Source of the DNA: Pomphorhynchus laevis
Taxonomy: Eukaryota; Acanthocephala; Palaeacanthocephala; Echinorhynchida; Pomphorhynchidae
NCBI GenBank assembly: GCA_012934845.2
Contig: WNNJ02002490.1
Span: 1 to 64,000 of the forward strand
DNA length: 64,000 nt
Direction of reading: 5' to 3'
Positions 30,075 to 41,535 of the stretch are shown here, in pieces (within the stretch, counting starts at the first letter, position 1; every line of letters starts with the position of its first letter). The notes beneath the pieces are model-generated. The model was not told the origin of the DNA. It did not search any database and saw nothing but the letters and a program-made list of their open reading frames with translations. A program made the position numbers and the translations under genes.

Positions 30075-32395
30075 CGGATCCCAGCCGAGAGCAATTGAAA
30101 ATCTTCCAAAAGGAACACTGAGCAGGATTAAGACGAGAAATACTCGTCCTATCCCTACTCAGCTAGAACCTATCTATTGCTCCAGTATTCATTCGAGACA
30201 GCTTGTCTGGCGGAATCACAGAGATTAGGGAGGTTAAGCAGTTTCGCTAGGACCTTGAGTTTCGTCGGATTGGGACTGAAAATGCGACCTTTATAGGTTG
30301 TCGAAAGCAACGCGGTAGCTTACGAAAAGAGGTAGGCATTAAATTCGGTAAGACTCATTTCCTTTTCGGGGAAATAGTTGGATAGCCGCCTGAAAGAGGG
30401 CCACTCTGACCGGATTAAAGTGAAACCTCCTTCTAAGCAACGTACCCTACTCAATTCTCCAACGAATTAGGTCATGAGAGGTGGATAATTGTTGGCGCGA
30501 CTGCTCTCTACAGAGGGGTTTAAGCAACCATCTCGAGTGAAGTAGTAGAATGTCGAGGATTGAATTTGTTGATGTGCAATGAAAGGTTAGGGAGGGTGGT
30601 TTATGAATAAGATAACCGTTCCTAGCTCTGCGAAATGCTGCGTTGATCCAACGACCAGTTCTGCCGTTGAAGTCTCCAAGTATCATGTCATAGCCGCTAT
30701 CAATAATACCATCCAGGAGGTCACGGTTCTTGTAAATTTCCCCTGGACGTATGTAGACATTGGCCTGACTAAGGCGTTTACCGTTCTTACATAGTGAAAC
30801 TACTAAACAAGACATGACTGGACACTAGTAATTTAATTGGAGAGAGGACCTTAATGAGCACTTAACTAAGGTCAAAATCCTTGAGATGAAGAGGAGTGAG
30901 GTGGGGTTATATACGGAGTATAGTGGGAACATATGTGATTTGGGATAAATCGAGTAATGTCCTGGGGGAGACGGATAGACTGCGTCTCCTGAAGGACTAT
31001 AACATCTGCATCTCGTCCGGAGAGAAGTCTAAGGGCAGAAGCACCTCCCGAATTCCACTGAAGGATATTCAGTGAAAAAGGCTCAGGTTTACTTACCATT
31101 GTGTCAGATATGTTGGACGTGGGAAGCCAACCTAGACAGAGCTAGGTACGGGAAGGTTGCCCTTCCCACCACTAGCCCTTTCCAGGGTCAGAATACGCTA
31201 GGCAATATCTTAATTTCCCAGGAAAGAGGAGCCGGAGCCTTTCTGCTGCAGCAATTTCTCAACCTTCAAAGGCGGAACTGTTCGGGCCGATGCCGTTCTT
31301 TTTTGGAATGAGGCATTTTAAGTTCTGGCGGCATCAGCAGCGTATTATCAGTGCCCAGAAGGGCTGCAACAAGGGGCGCAATCATTCGTTCCATCTGCGA
31401 TAAAATGAACTTCTTGTTCGAATCAAATAATTGTAAAATTTCTTTATTTGATATTCTGTCAGATGAAGAAGCTACTGTTGAAAAACCGGAAGAAGAAATC
31501 GGCGAAATTGGACGAGATGAGAAGTGGTTTTGATACGCCTTGAAAAACTTGCAGCGCCTAGACCACGCTGGGTGGTCACCCGAGCAATTACGGCAAGCTG
31601 GGGAAGCAACGCATTTATCCCCCTTCAGCATACTTTCGCAGGACACGCTGCCACAAACACCACATATTTTAAGGGCTGAGCAGGCGGACCCCCAGTGCCC
31701 CCATAAGTGGCACACATTGCAATGGGGCTACGTCCTATCATCCTGCTCAATAAGCGTAAAACGTAGATTATACCCTAAGAAAGGTTTCGACGCCGACTTC
31801 GTAAGCACATGTCCGTGATCAATATCCACTGTGCCAAAATCAATAGGTAATTCCAGCTAAGCCTTTGACTTGACAGTTCGCACTGTTGAGAGTTTGAATG
31901 TCTTTTAAGCAGGCTTAGGTCCTCATCCTCCAGCTGAGGCGGGAAATTAGATATTTTGAGTCACCTGAATAGGCTTTAATTGTAATGAAATTACAATTAA
32001 AGGTTCTTTGCAAAGTATGACTCGTATTCACTCATAATATCTGCGTTAATAAACGATATCTTTATATTAGCCTCGTACATTCGTACGGAGTTGAATACCA
32101 CTCTGATATAGTATAATTTAACGAAGTCTCTAAAAAAGTAGTTAAATAATTTATGCCTCTCCATAGACTTAAAGAACGTTATTAGGGCCAAATTGTGTAG
32201 TTTAGGTAACGGGGGAAGTATCCCCGAGTCATTAGCCAAGTTTGGCAACAAAGTACTTACCTTATGGTCTTTATTTCGATTGGAAGAGCACAAATCTATA
32301 CCTTTTGCAGTAATTTTCCCTTGTAAATTGTGAAAATTAGCATTGAAATTAGAAGCCTTTGAAAGCTCCGACAAGTTTTCACTACTGCACCTTTT
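30075..32395 (-). mobile_element. LINE family A copy 4, RT mostly missing
   Basis: Minus-strand order: ORF1 N-terminal part (31997-32374), zinc knuckles (31266-31715; CHLWGHWGSAC, CRNCSGDHPAWSRRC), endonuclease (30447-31099; MVSKPEPFSLNILQWNSGG, MILGDFNGRTGRWINAAFRR) and the linker up to about 30075. The RT and 3' end are absent. ORF1 differs more from the others at its N-terminus, so this is another subfamily. Several frame changes occur. Confidence 0.88.
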
Positions 32396-32497
32396 TGTTC
32401 TAAAGTAATATGAGTGACAGGTTTTAGAAGAAGCGCGAACGATTACAAGCAGCTTAACTAGTGGCTACATAAGTTTACACTCTGATGCTAATTGTAA

Positions 32498-32749
32498 GAA
32501 CCAAACATAAGGTATGTTGGCACATGCCAAATATGCAAGAAACAATATGTGGGGCAAAGTAGTATGGGTATGGCGCGGAGACTTAATTTACGACAGTCAC
32601 AGTACAGAACAGGCAATCCAGCTGATGGTGCTTTACGTCATGCAAAAGAACACGGTGTGAGCGAATGTTTCCGTTATTGTATCGTACACGTCAACGTAAT
32701 TGATAAAAACGTTCGACTTTGTCTAGAAAATGAGTTAATCGGTAGATAA
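32498..32749 (+). pseudogene. GIY-YIG endonuclease domain of a PLE, fragment
   Basis: The 83-codon frame reads RYVGTCQICKKQYVGQSSM, ARRLNLRQSQYRTG, ALRHAKEHG and CLENELIGR before the stop. YVG...YVG with a downstream Arg, a His and a Glu is the GIY-YIG layout of PLE endonucleases, including the preceding CxxC. No RT lies upstream, so it is an isolated C-terminus. A PLE-end-like TTGATAAAGG...CCGAAACGTC lies 125 bp downstream (32872-32906). It is unlike the PLEs at 37665 and 54595, whose frames end without such a domain. Confidence 0.65.
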
Positions 32750-33225
32750 CATACGGAGACGCACGATAGATGCAACCCTGAGCATCCGTTTGTCGAACCA
32801 AGAGTTACGTGATGTTTATTTTAGGTTTTGTTCGACGCATTGTTCTAACTGTTGTGTGTTTTTTGCTTTAGATTGATAAAGGCGCTTGTCCGAAACGTCT
32901 TGAATCTCATTTTGTGCAATTTTCCTGTTTTTATTATTTCTGAAGAAAATATATGGCCGAATCACATTGTGATCCAGGATCGCTACGGTATTTAATATAT
33001 ACGGTAATTACAAGATTACCTATTTCCTTAATCGTTGGAAGCGCATCGCATTAACTGAGCAACATAATACAAAATCACCCTTATTTTGATTTTATCGTTT
33101 TGATAAATCGCTGCTTCGATCTGCTATAATCAGCTCCTATCGCTAATTCGATCTGCTTTGAGTGCCTGTAAGCTTTTCAAAAAATAGGATATTTCCCTTT
33201 TCTTGATATTCGTTTAAAAATTGCA
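32750..33225. other. Probable 3' region of the GIY-YIG PLE, then unassigned DNA
   Basis: The sequence to about 32910 includes CCGAAACGTC and is likely the 3' end of the PLE fragment. Beyond that nothing is recognised. Confidence 0.45.
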
Positions 33226-33229
33226 TTCA

Positions 33230-33370
33230 GCTTGAATAACTTCGAAGCAACGAATATAAAATGTGTGTACTAATTTCTGTAATGTTATTGAAGGCTTGAA
33301 GTAATTTATACGTACAAAACTAGTATGAAATAATTAGATCAGCTAACCGAGTCTTTGTATAACATTAAAA
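33230..33370. repeat. Repeat R1, copy 1
   Basis: TTGAATAACTTCGAAGCAAC to AGATCAGCTAACCGAGTCTT recurs at 35513-35655, and its left half at 49733-49795. The right end contains a PLE tail in reverse (AGCTAACCGAGTC), so R1 may be a PLE 3' region. Confidence 0.8.
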
Positions 33371-33394
33371 TTTAATATTAAAATAAAAATCAAA

Positions 33395-33920
33395 TAAAAA
33401 TCAAACATATTTTTGGAAGTAATTTAATAGATACGTATTTTAAACTAGGTTTCTATAAAAATAACATCAAGCAGAAAATAGTAAAATATATAAATCAACA
33501 CAATAATATAAAGAATAAATTTAAACTCTTAAGTGGCAAATTTTTATGGATGAATAATAAATAATATACTTTGTATTAGAATAAGATACTAGATAGTTAT
33601 TTCATAGAAAATACATCATTAGCATGTATTTGGCCCCGCTGCTATGTTGGGTAGAGGAGTGATGGGCCGAAACCTGATTACATAGCAGTTCCTCCTGATG
33701 ACCTCTAATCCTTATTCTGATACATCGTCTATTATTTATTAGTCAATTCATAAAAATGACGTTTATTTTTAATATTTTTGTAATTCATCTTGATATAAAT
33801 TATATAAAATCTTATAACAATTATTTATTATTAATTAATTTTTTATTATTTAACTATTTATCTTTTATTTTGTAATATTTTTAATTTGCAATATAAAATA
33901 CGTAGACTCAGTTAGCTTAT
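33395..33920 (+). mobile_element. PLE copy 2, 3' end only
   Basis: It contains the last ~40 codons of the PLE RT frame (YFKLGFYKNNIKQKIVKYIN), the 3' region with ATGTATTTGGCCCCGCTGCT, and the tail TACGTAGACTCAGTTAGCTT. It is 5'-truncated, as expected for target-primed insertion. Confidence 0.8.
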
Positions 33921-34399
33921 TTAATTATTACGACGCAAGCAACGATCGAACAATAATTTAGATTTGTGTTGATTTATATATTTTACTATTTTCTGTTTGA
34001 TGATATTTATATAGTTTAATATTAAAATAAAAATTAAATTTTATGAATATACTATGTACTAGAGTAAAGAGTAACTGCTATATCAACAAGTTTCGGTCAC
34101 TATTCATCAACCCTTCATAACCGCTTGTCAAATAGATGATAATGATGTATTTTATTCGATGAAATTTGATTATCTAATGCATCTTATTCTAACACCGAGT
34201 ATATTATTTACTATTTATAAAAATTACTGGCTCATCGCTTAAATTTATTTTTAATATTTATTTGATGATTCATATATTTTACAATTTTTGGTTTTATTAA
34301 AATATGATAGTGCATATTTTTGGTTGATTATATTCAAAAGCTCTACGAAACAATTGAATAAAAATCTGATCAATCAAGTAAAGCTCCATGTATTGTAAT
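33857..34399. repeat. ~540-bp repeat (diverged PLE end), copy 1
   Basis: Nearly identical to 35798-36340 at a fixed offset of 1941. The inner part resembles a diverged minus-strand PLE 3' end (ATAATGATGTATTTTATTCG, TATATTATTTACTATTTATAA). Its left edge overlaps the PLE tail of copy 2. Confidence 0.85.
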
Positions 34400-35115
34400 A
34401 AATTTCTTCGAGTTATTTTCAAAAAATTCGTTTTTGTTTCCTTGTTGCAAAAGGTAAACCCATTTTGTTTTGTTATTTGTGACGTGTTCAAGCTGAAGAT
34501 TAAGAACAGTAGAAATATATCGTTACTGTCGTGTATGGATATGTACTCCATTAAAACTCTGTCAAGGCATAAACACAAATCGACCATAGTATCCGACAAC
34601 TAACAAATTCTTCCTCGTAAAGAGACTAAAATTTGTTCAAGAATATCGCTGAAGTCGTAGTTTAACGCTTTTTTGCATACAAAGGTACCTAATCCAAAAT
34701 TGACGATTTCTGTTTAAACAATGAAATAACTTTATATTTCCAACTGTTGCCGAAAACTAAACGGAATATTTCGAAGTATAATCCCGAAATTTTAAACTTT
34801 GGCACGGTCCAACTAACCTTATCGCAAATAAAAGATAAATACTACTTGGCTTAATGTAAATTTTATTCAAATTTTTAAAACTAATTTTTAATCTTTTCAA
34901 TTCCTATAAGAATTCTCGTAACAACAAGTCTCCGATACAATAACGAAGATTAAGACAAAAACAAGCAATGATCGCCTATTCACGGCTTATCTAGAAAATG
35001 TAACGAAGTCTTTACTGTTACTAAATGAGTCTGTCGAAAATTTTCAGAAATAATCTGAAGATCATTCTATTAAGTATTTTAAATTTCGTTAGTCAGGTTG
35101 AATAACTCACAAAGG
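34400..35115. other. Gene-free stretch
   Basis: No gene or repeat family was recognised. Confidence 0.55.
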
Positions 35116-35512
35116 TTTTAAATGACAACTTGGTTGCTAATGAAATGCTGAGTACGGAATTAGTTGTTGCACAATAAATGTAAAAAATTGAAAGTTGTTA
35201 AACTGAGGATGGCTACACTAATTTAATGATCAGTTTAGTAATTGAATACGGTCAAAAATTATAGGCCGTATTCACCACTAATTATTCAAAACAGACAGTC
35301 GTGTTATTTTATCTTGGTCGAATGAACATTTTGGTAAACTGTATAAGCTGGTGTTGGTAGTGGCATGCGACTAATGTAACGATCAGTTTAGTGTTGGTAG
35401 TGGCATGCGAAATCGGTGCAGCATATATCGTCAATATACAGAATGAGATTACCAATCCTACAGAATGGGATTTTTATTGAATCTTTATGTAATTTCGTAT
35501 CGTCTTTATTAA
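35116..35512. repeat. Repeat R2, copy 1
   Basis: About 400 bp almost identical to 49314-49732. It contains an internal duplication of AGTGTTGGTAGTGGCATGCGA and two facing copies of GAATACGGTC/GGCCGTATTC. In both places R1 follows directly, so R2+R1 is one unit. The family is unknown and it is non-coding. Confidence 0.85.
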
Positions 35513-35655
35513 AATTGAATAACTTCGAAGCAACGAATATAAAATGTGTGTACTTATTTCTGTTATTGAAGGCTTGAAGTAATTTATACGTACAAAACTA
35601 GTATGAAATAATTAGATCAGCTAACTGAGTCTTTGTATAGCATTGATTTAAAATT
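35513..35655. repeat. Repeat R1, copy 2
   Basis: Same sequence as 33230-33370 with a small deletion. It ends with the reversed PLE tail AGCTAACTGAGTC. Confidence 0.8.
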
Positions 35656-35775
35656 TATTTTTACTATTATTGTGTTGATTTATATATTTTACTATTTTCT
35701 GTTTGATGATATTTTTATAGTAACCTAGTTTTAAATATGTATCTATTTGTTTATTTTATATATAGTATTATATTC
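35656..35775 (-). mobile_element. PLE fragment
   Basis: ATTGTGTTGATTTATATATT through TAACCTAGTTTTAAATATGT is the antisense of the last RT codons of the PLE. Confidence 0.7.
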
Positions 35776-35797
35776 TGATACAGAGTATATTTATCTA

Positions 35798-36340
35798 TTT
35801 ATCTTTTATTTTGTAATATTTTTAATTTGCAATATAAAATACGTAGACTCAGTTAGCTTATTTAATTATTACGACGCAAGCAACGATCGATCAATAATTT
35901 AGATTTGTGTTGATTTATATATTTTACTATTTTCTGTTTGATGATATTTATATAGTTTAATATTAAAATAAAAATTAAATTTTATGAATATACTATGTAC
36001 TAGAGTAAAGAGTAACTGCTATATCAACAAGTTTCGGTCACTATTCATCGACCCTTCATAACCGCTTGTCAAATAGATGATAATGATGTATTTTATTCGA
36101 TGAAATTTGATTATCTAATGCATCTTATTCTAACACCGAGTATATTATTTACTATTTATAAAAATTACTGGCTCATCGCTTAAATTTATTTTTAATATTT
36201 ATTTGATGATTTATATATTTTACAATTTTTGGTTTTATTAAAATATGATAGTGCATATTTTTGGTTGATTATATTCAAAAGCTCTACGAAACAATTGAAT
36301 AAAAATCTGATCAATCAAGTAAAGCTCCATGTATTGTAAT
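35798..36340. repeat. ~540-bp repeat (diverged PLE end), copy 2
   Basis: Second copy of 33857-34399. It includes the tail motif ACGTAGACTCAGTTAGCTTA at 35840. Confidence 0.85.
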
Positions 36341-36425
36341 ATAAATTTAAATAGTACACATTAAATCCAGAATTTCCTTCTACTTTCGATTAGATAGTTT
36401 TTTAAGGGAACGAAGAAAAATATCC

Positions 36426-36529
36426 GTACAATATTTCGATAATTCCTGCTATAATAGGATAAAAATTTTGAATGATCAAAACTTAAAATGTTATGCCTGA
36501 TGATTGCAGGAATTATCGAAATATTGTAC
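36426..36529. repeat. Inverted repeat with 24-bp perfect arms
   Basis: GTACAATATTTCGATAATTC and four more bases at 36426-36449 are exactly complementary to 36506-36529, with a 56-bp spacer. The plus-strand right arm includes CTGATGA (36497-36503) and CGAAATATT, the same motif pair as in fold-back F. Confidence 0.85.
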
Positions 36530-37664
36530 TGTTAAAACGATTAATATTATATTTTATAATTTTTCTAAACCTAGGTTTATTTATTATATTTTATTAATCC
36601 TAATAGGCCCGGGTTTAGAGTAAAGATTGAAGGTCATAAAAAGAAACCTCATCATGCAGAATACTTTATTGTAAAATACATTGTATTTGCATTCCTATAA
36701 ACATACCAATTACGCGAAATAATAACCGTATTTAATACAATGTAAAGGGTTGATAAAACGAGATTCACTTATTACATTGTAAATTATATATGCTGCTATT
36801 GAACAATATATTAGTGTATAATAATAAAATCGTTAAATATTTAAAATCGTTATATTTAGCACACCCAAGTTGCATTTACAGGTTCGCTCTTAGATCCTAA
36901 TTCTGATTAAAAGATACGCTAAAGACCAATGATTTCAATCACGCCTAGTTGTCTTTATTGATGTTTAAGCAACGTAGCTTACCCCACTAACACAAGTTCC
37001 TACCGAAAGCTTACTTGAATCAATCTTTAAAATTTTCTTCGCAATTTTTACGATTCAATCCAACAAATATAACGGCATTTATATTTAGTGCCTTTGCGTA
37101 AAACATTTTGAGGAACCAACTTCAAATAGATAAAAATATTGTACATTTCGTGTGATAGAATATTTCCTCAAGTTGCTGATATCATGTGTCTAAATTTACC
37201 ACTTGATATAATGGCTTTCTTTAAATATCAATGGATTTATATGAATTTAGATTTAATCGGGAAAATAATATTTTTAAAAGTCTGAGTGAAAACACATTTC
37301 CAAATTGTATATTACAAATATAAAATATGTTATTGTTGACTGTATTAAATCGATAAAGCGTTCTAAGAAAATAAATCATACAAAATATATTTTGAATACG
37401 AAATTTAATATTTTTGTGCAAAGGGCACTTCTGTGACGATGCCAGCAAGAGTAAAATATCACTTTATAGTTTAAATTGCGAAGCTAAAATCAATTTCCTG
37501 TTGCGTACACATAGATTAAATGAGGAATAAGATTGTATTCTTAAAGATGTTTCAGTTTAATTTAGATAATTACGACATTTTAATAAACTAAAACAAAACT
37601 TTCAAGTGAAATAGTTATAAGGTAAGGGTGAATTTTAAAATCAATTCGGGTTTCATTTTTGAAT
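36530..37664. other. AT-rich stretch without a recognised gene
   Basis: No credible coding frame or known repeat is seen. Confidence 0.55.
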
Positions 37665-39411
37665 TAATGACAAATTAAATCAGCTAACTGAGTCTACGTA
37701 TTGTTATATAATTATAAAATAAACAAAACATAATAATGCTAAATCAAAATTTAATAATTAAATAATAAAATTAATAATTGTTTTTAGATTTTCTATAATT
37801 TTAATCAAGTTAAAAAATAAAAATAAAAAATAAAATTTAAAATAAACGTCATTTTTATGAATTGACTAATAAATAACAGGCGTTGTATCAGAATAAGAAT
37901 TAGAGGTCATCAGGAGGAACTGCTATGCTATCAGGTTTCGGCCCCTAACTCCTCTACCCAACATAGCAGCGGGGCCAAATACATGCTAATGATGTATTTC
38001 CTCTGAAATAACTATCTAGTATCTTATTCTAATGCAAAGTATATTATTTATTATTCATCCATAAAAATTTGCCACTTAAGAGTTTAAATTTATTCTTTAT
38101 ATTATTGTGTTGATTTATATATTTTACTATTTTCTGCTTGATGTTATTTTTATAGTAACCTAGTTTAAAATATGTATCTATTAAATTATTTAAATGATTT
38201 TTAAGAAAGCCAATATCATTACATATTGTTGCAATTCTTAAAATTTCATTATTTAATGTATTATATTTTATATTATATGGTATGCATGAATGCTCATGCA
38301 AAAATATGTTTCTTGTAAATTTAAATATGTCATCTTTACGATATAAATTAATAGTAGTTTTAGTTAATGTTAATTTAATGTTCATATCTAGATATACACC
38401 TTCTTTATCATTAATATTGGTTTTGTTAAGAATAAGGCTTTCTGGATAAATGTGCTCACTAATTGAATAAAAATTATTAGAATTAAATACACATATATCA
38501 TCAATGTATCGAAACATATATTTCATATATTTATATTGTTTAGATTTAGTTTTTACACAGTTATGAACAAATTCATATTCTATAAAGCTTAAAAACAAGT
38601 CAGCTATAATTGGGCTACTATTACCACCCATTGGAACACCTTTTACTTGTCTAAATATAGATGTCCCTACTTTTAAATAATTTTGATTTATCAAAATATT
38701 TAAGGATTCTATTAATTCAATTTTATCCATATATTTATATTTATTTGATGGTTTAATTTTTGTTAGATAGGCGTTATAATTATTATAACATATATATGTA
38801 TATCTTTTTCCGAATATAAGATTAATTAATTTTACTAACGCTTCTTTAATATCTACTAAATCTAGATTTGTATAAAGCGTACTAAAATCGTATGTATTTA
38901 TATTTTGAAAATTTATTCCTTTTGTCTGTTCTAAAAATTCTTTTGTAGAATTAATACTGAAATAGTGTTTTATACCAGTATTAATTTCGATTACCTTGCA
39001 ATATTTTTTAAAATGTGCTTTAATTACTTTAAGCATTTTATTCATATAAACAGAAAGTGGTTTTAATGTACATTTAAACGCACTACATATGAACCTAGGT
39101 TTTATTGGATTTTTATGTAATTTTGGATTCCAATATAATATAGGTATAGTTTTATTATCTAATTCAACCTTTATACCCTTTTTATCCATTATAGAACAGT
39201 GACTTGTAATAATTGATTCGAAACTCAACTCACTACGTTCATATGCTGGATTTACATTTAAATCATTAGAATTAACCTCTTTCATTAGTATATCATAATA
39301 AAGCTTTTTGCATATGAAGACAAAGTTATTACTAGCTTTATCAATAGTTGTTATTATATAGTTATCCTTTAATATGAAGTGACCAAAAAAAGTGACCATT
39401 AAAGTGACCAA
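37665..39411 (-). mobile_element. Penelope-like element, most complete copy
   Basis: The unit consists of the RT gene (38044-39411), a 3' region with the CCCAACATAGCAGCGG block (37970) and a paired AGGTCATCAGGAGGAACTGC block (37912), and the tail ending at 37665 (AATCAGCTAACTGAGTCTAC read on plus). Other pieces in the window share these 3' parts. The 5' boundary beyond 39411 cannot be placed. Confidence 0.85.
38044..39411 (-). CDS. Penelope-like reverse transcriptase (no GIY-YIG visible)
   Basis: The open frame has 455 codons. Landmarks in order: DKASNNFVFICKK (residues ~25-37), LYWNPKLHKNPIKPRFICSA (~92-111), NTYDFSTLYTNL (~172-183; RT motif A), VKGVPMGGNSSPIIADLFL (~261-279; motif B) and FRYIDDICVFN (~302-312; motif C with the YIDD box). 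The frame then runs on in Lys/Asn-rich sequence to WMNNK with no GIY-YIG domain. This is the PLE type of RT, closer to telomerase RT than to LINE RTs. Absence of the endonuclease is a feature of some PLE lineages. The initiating Met is uncertain because the start of the element is not defined. Classification as PLE is by RT motifs and is tentative at clade level. AT-rich codon use matches the flanks. Confidence 0.85.
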   Translation of the reverse strand: MVTLMVTFFGHFILKDNYIITTIDKASNNFVFICKKLYYDILMKEVNSNDLNVNPAYERSELSFESIITSHCSIMDKKGIKVELDNKTIPILYWNPKLHKNPIKPRFICSAFKCTLKPLSVYMNKMLKVIKAHFKKYCKVIEINTGIKHYFSINSTKEFLEQTKGINFQNINTYDFSTLYTNLDLVDIKEALVKLINLIFGKRYTYICYNNYNAYLTKIKPSNKYKYMDKIELIESLNILINQNYLKVGTSIFRQVKGVPMGGNSSPIIADLFLSFIEYEFVHNCVKTKSKQYKYMKYMFRYIDDICVFNSNNFYSISEHIYPESLILNKTNINDKEGVYLDMNIKLTLTKTTINLYRKDDIFKFTRNIFLHEHSCIPYNIKYNTLNNEILRIATICNDIGFLKNHLNNLIDTYFKLGYYKNNIKQKIVKYINQHNNIKNKFKLLSGKFLWMNNK

Positions 39412-40189
39412 ATATTAAAATCGCCCATCGAACTTTAGTTTTACTGTCAAAATAATTTACTTGCAGTAAAGATGACCCATTTATTTCAGGAAAAAGGAGC
39501 ATAACTCAGAATTTAACTAACAAAAAGTCATTACTATTTGATTTTCGGCTTGAAATCGTCAGAACTGAAATATGAAAGAACTATAAAAAATTCAGTGAAA
39601 TTGAAGTTAATTAGCATGGGACGCTTTTATAGTTATTAATACTCTAATGTATTAATTTCTGAATACGACCCGATTTGTTACGTCATTTAATATCTGAATA
39701 CGACCAAGGATTTGCTGCATCAGGATTCCAGAAAAAATATTGACCCTTAATTAGTTTATCGCATGAAAGTTAAGACAATTGAGCTTTTTGTCAACAATTT
39801 ACCATACACTAAAACTGATTAAACTGACTTTTAACTGCTCGTAAGGGCCTTTATAATAAATCCTCACATGAATGATGTATATGCACTTGTTAGAAAGTAA
39901 AAAATAAAAAATTGGATTATTGTAAGGCAACAATTGCATTTATGGAAAGTTAGTACGAGCTGGTATTTTAATACTAGCTACCAGCACAATATATGTATAT
40001 AATATATAAATATATATATATTTAATATATAAATTTAATTTAATATAATTATAATTATTAATTAATTATTATTAATAATTATAATTAATAATATATATAT
40101 ATCGAATATCGATAAATTACATAGGAACCACTGTCTTATCTGGGTTTGTTATCGTTTTCTCAAGTAAGCATAATTAATATGTTCATACC
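39412..40189. other. AT-rich stretch; possible PLE 5' region
   Basis: It lies directly upstream of the PLE frame on the minus strand. It contains TCTGAATACGACC twice, near 39659 and 39692. No gene is seen. Confidence 0.5.
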
Positions 40190-40665
40190 CTCGAACCAGA
40201 GATGAGATTAATCGACTTGAGAAGGTGCTACGTAGGGCAACAAAATTAGTACATTCTTTGAGAGAACTTCCTTACGAGGACCGTCTTCGGTCTTTAAATA
40301 TGCAGTCATTATGTGATATTCGTGACTCGCGGGATCTGTGTCTTGTATGGGAGGTATTTCACAATGAACACCATGTGTTGCGTGGGCTCTTCAACATTCG
40401 ATCAACTCGAGCTTTGCGAGGTTACTCGTTTTATCTTAGTCGCCAACGAATAGTACATTCTAGGACGATTCAATTTGGACAACGAATAATAAATTCATGG
40501 AATCGTTTAAGCGATGATATTGTAAATGCGGGAACTCGTGAGCTCTTTAAACGACAGATTATTTTAAATTGTTAACTGATTTGTTTTTGATTTTCTCTTT
40601 TTCTTTTATTTTGACTATCGATTTGTCAGCAACTGTGAGCTATGCTCGTAACGTTGTCTACATAA
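40190..40665 (+). pseudogene. LINE 3' fragment (CR1/Jockey-like)
   Basis: The frame RRATKLVHSLRELPYEDRLRSL, LVWEVFHNEHHVLRG, INSWNRLSDDIVNAGTRELF (40225-40575) is the standard C-terminus of these LINEs. Upstream bases give RDEINRLEKVL in the same reading. It is 5'-truncated and open to its natural stop, so not very old. Confidence 0.85.
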
Positions 40666-41491
40666 TAATAATAGATCCAATAATCAATAGGTAATTCACA
40701 AGTAAAAAATTAGAGCCAATTTAACTTAAACCTGTGCATTATATCTTTCGTATACGATGATATAATATATAACATATAATATATAACATATAATATAATA
40801 TATTAGATAATATATATTATAATATATATTTCGTAATTTATTAGTAGCTAATTAATAATTCATTAATATTATTTAACTGTTCATTTGTAATTCAAGTTCT
40901 TTATACATAAAAGCAGTTTGATCACATAATTTAAAGAGTTTATATTTTACGAATGAAAAATACTATAATTTGTGATTAAAAATGATTTTTATATAATAAT
41001 TCATAAAGGCATAATTCACATGTAAACAATGTTAGTTTAAAGCAAGGCATTGCTTATAGGACAATGCAAATCCAGCGTAAAATAAAGATTATAACTCATT
41101 TGTAAAAGTTTTATTTTAATTTTAGTGTTTTTAAAGTTATTATTATATAAATACGTGAACTCTGTTATGACAGGTCTTAAGCCCGTGCTGAGAAATGATA
41201 AAGGTTGTCGATAAACTACTTGACAAGCCAGCCGTAAAACAAACCGTAGTATCAACATTATGAAATGCTGTCTCAATCATCTAAACGTCGGAACTAAGAC
41301 GTTCCCGGAGAGCGACGCGCTCAGGTACGGCCTAGCCTGACCGATATGTCATCAGTAGGAAGAACAAAACTGCGATTGATGAACGTTATACGTCATGGCC
41401 TGATGAGTGTCAGTCTGGTAGCCAAAGACGTCCTCGATAGAAACAAATGGAGACAATTTAAAAAAGAAGCGGACTCTGTTCTTACACGGGA
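40666..41491. other. AT-rich stretch with ATATAATATA simple repeats
   Basis: A run of ATATAACATATAATATA units occupies about 40750-40840. No gene is recognised. Confidence 0.55.
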
Positions 41492-41535
41492 AATTAAATA
41501 CGTATACTCAGTTAGCCGATTTGATTATACAACCT
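41492..41535 (+). mobile_element. Solo PLE tail
   Basis: AAATACGTATACTCAGTTAG then CCGATTTGATT matches the end of the PLE family. No PLE body precedes it, so it is an extremely 5'-truncated insertion. Confidence 0.65.

Noticed and set aside
33650-33710. CCGAAACC ... CCTGATGA in PLE 3' regions (also 37900 and 55120) as a hammerhead
   Set aside because: The stems needed on either side of the boxes do not pair next to the core. The block is conserved but for another reason.
37221-37448. 75-codon minus-strand frame
   Set aside because: Low-complexity AT-rich translation with no recognisable family.
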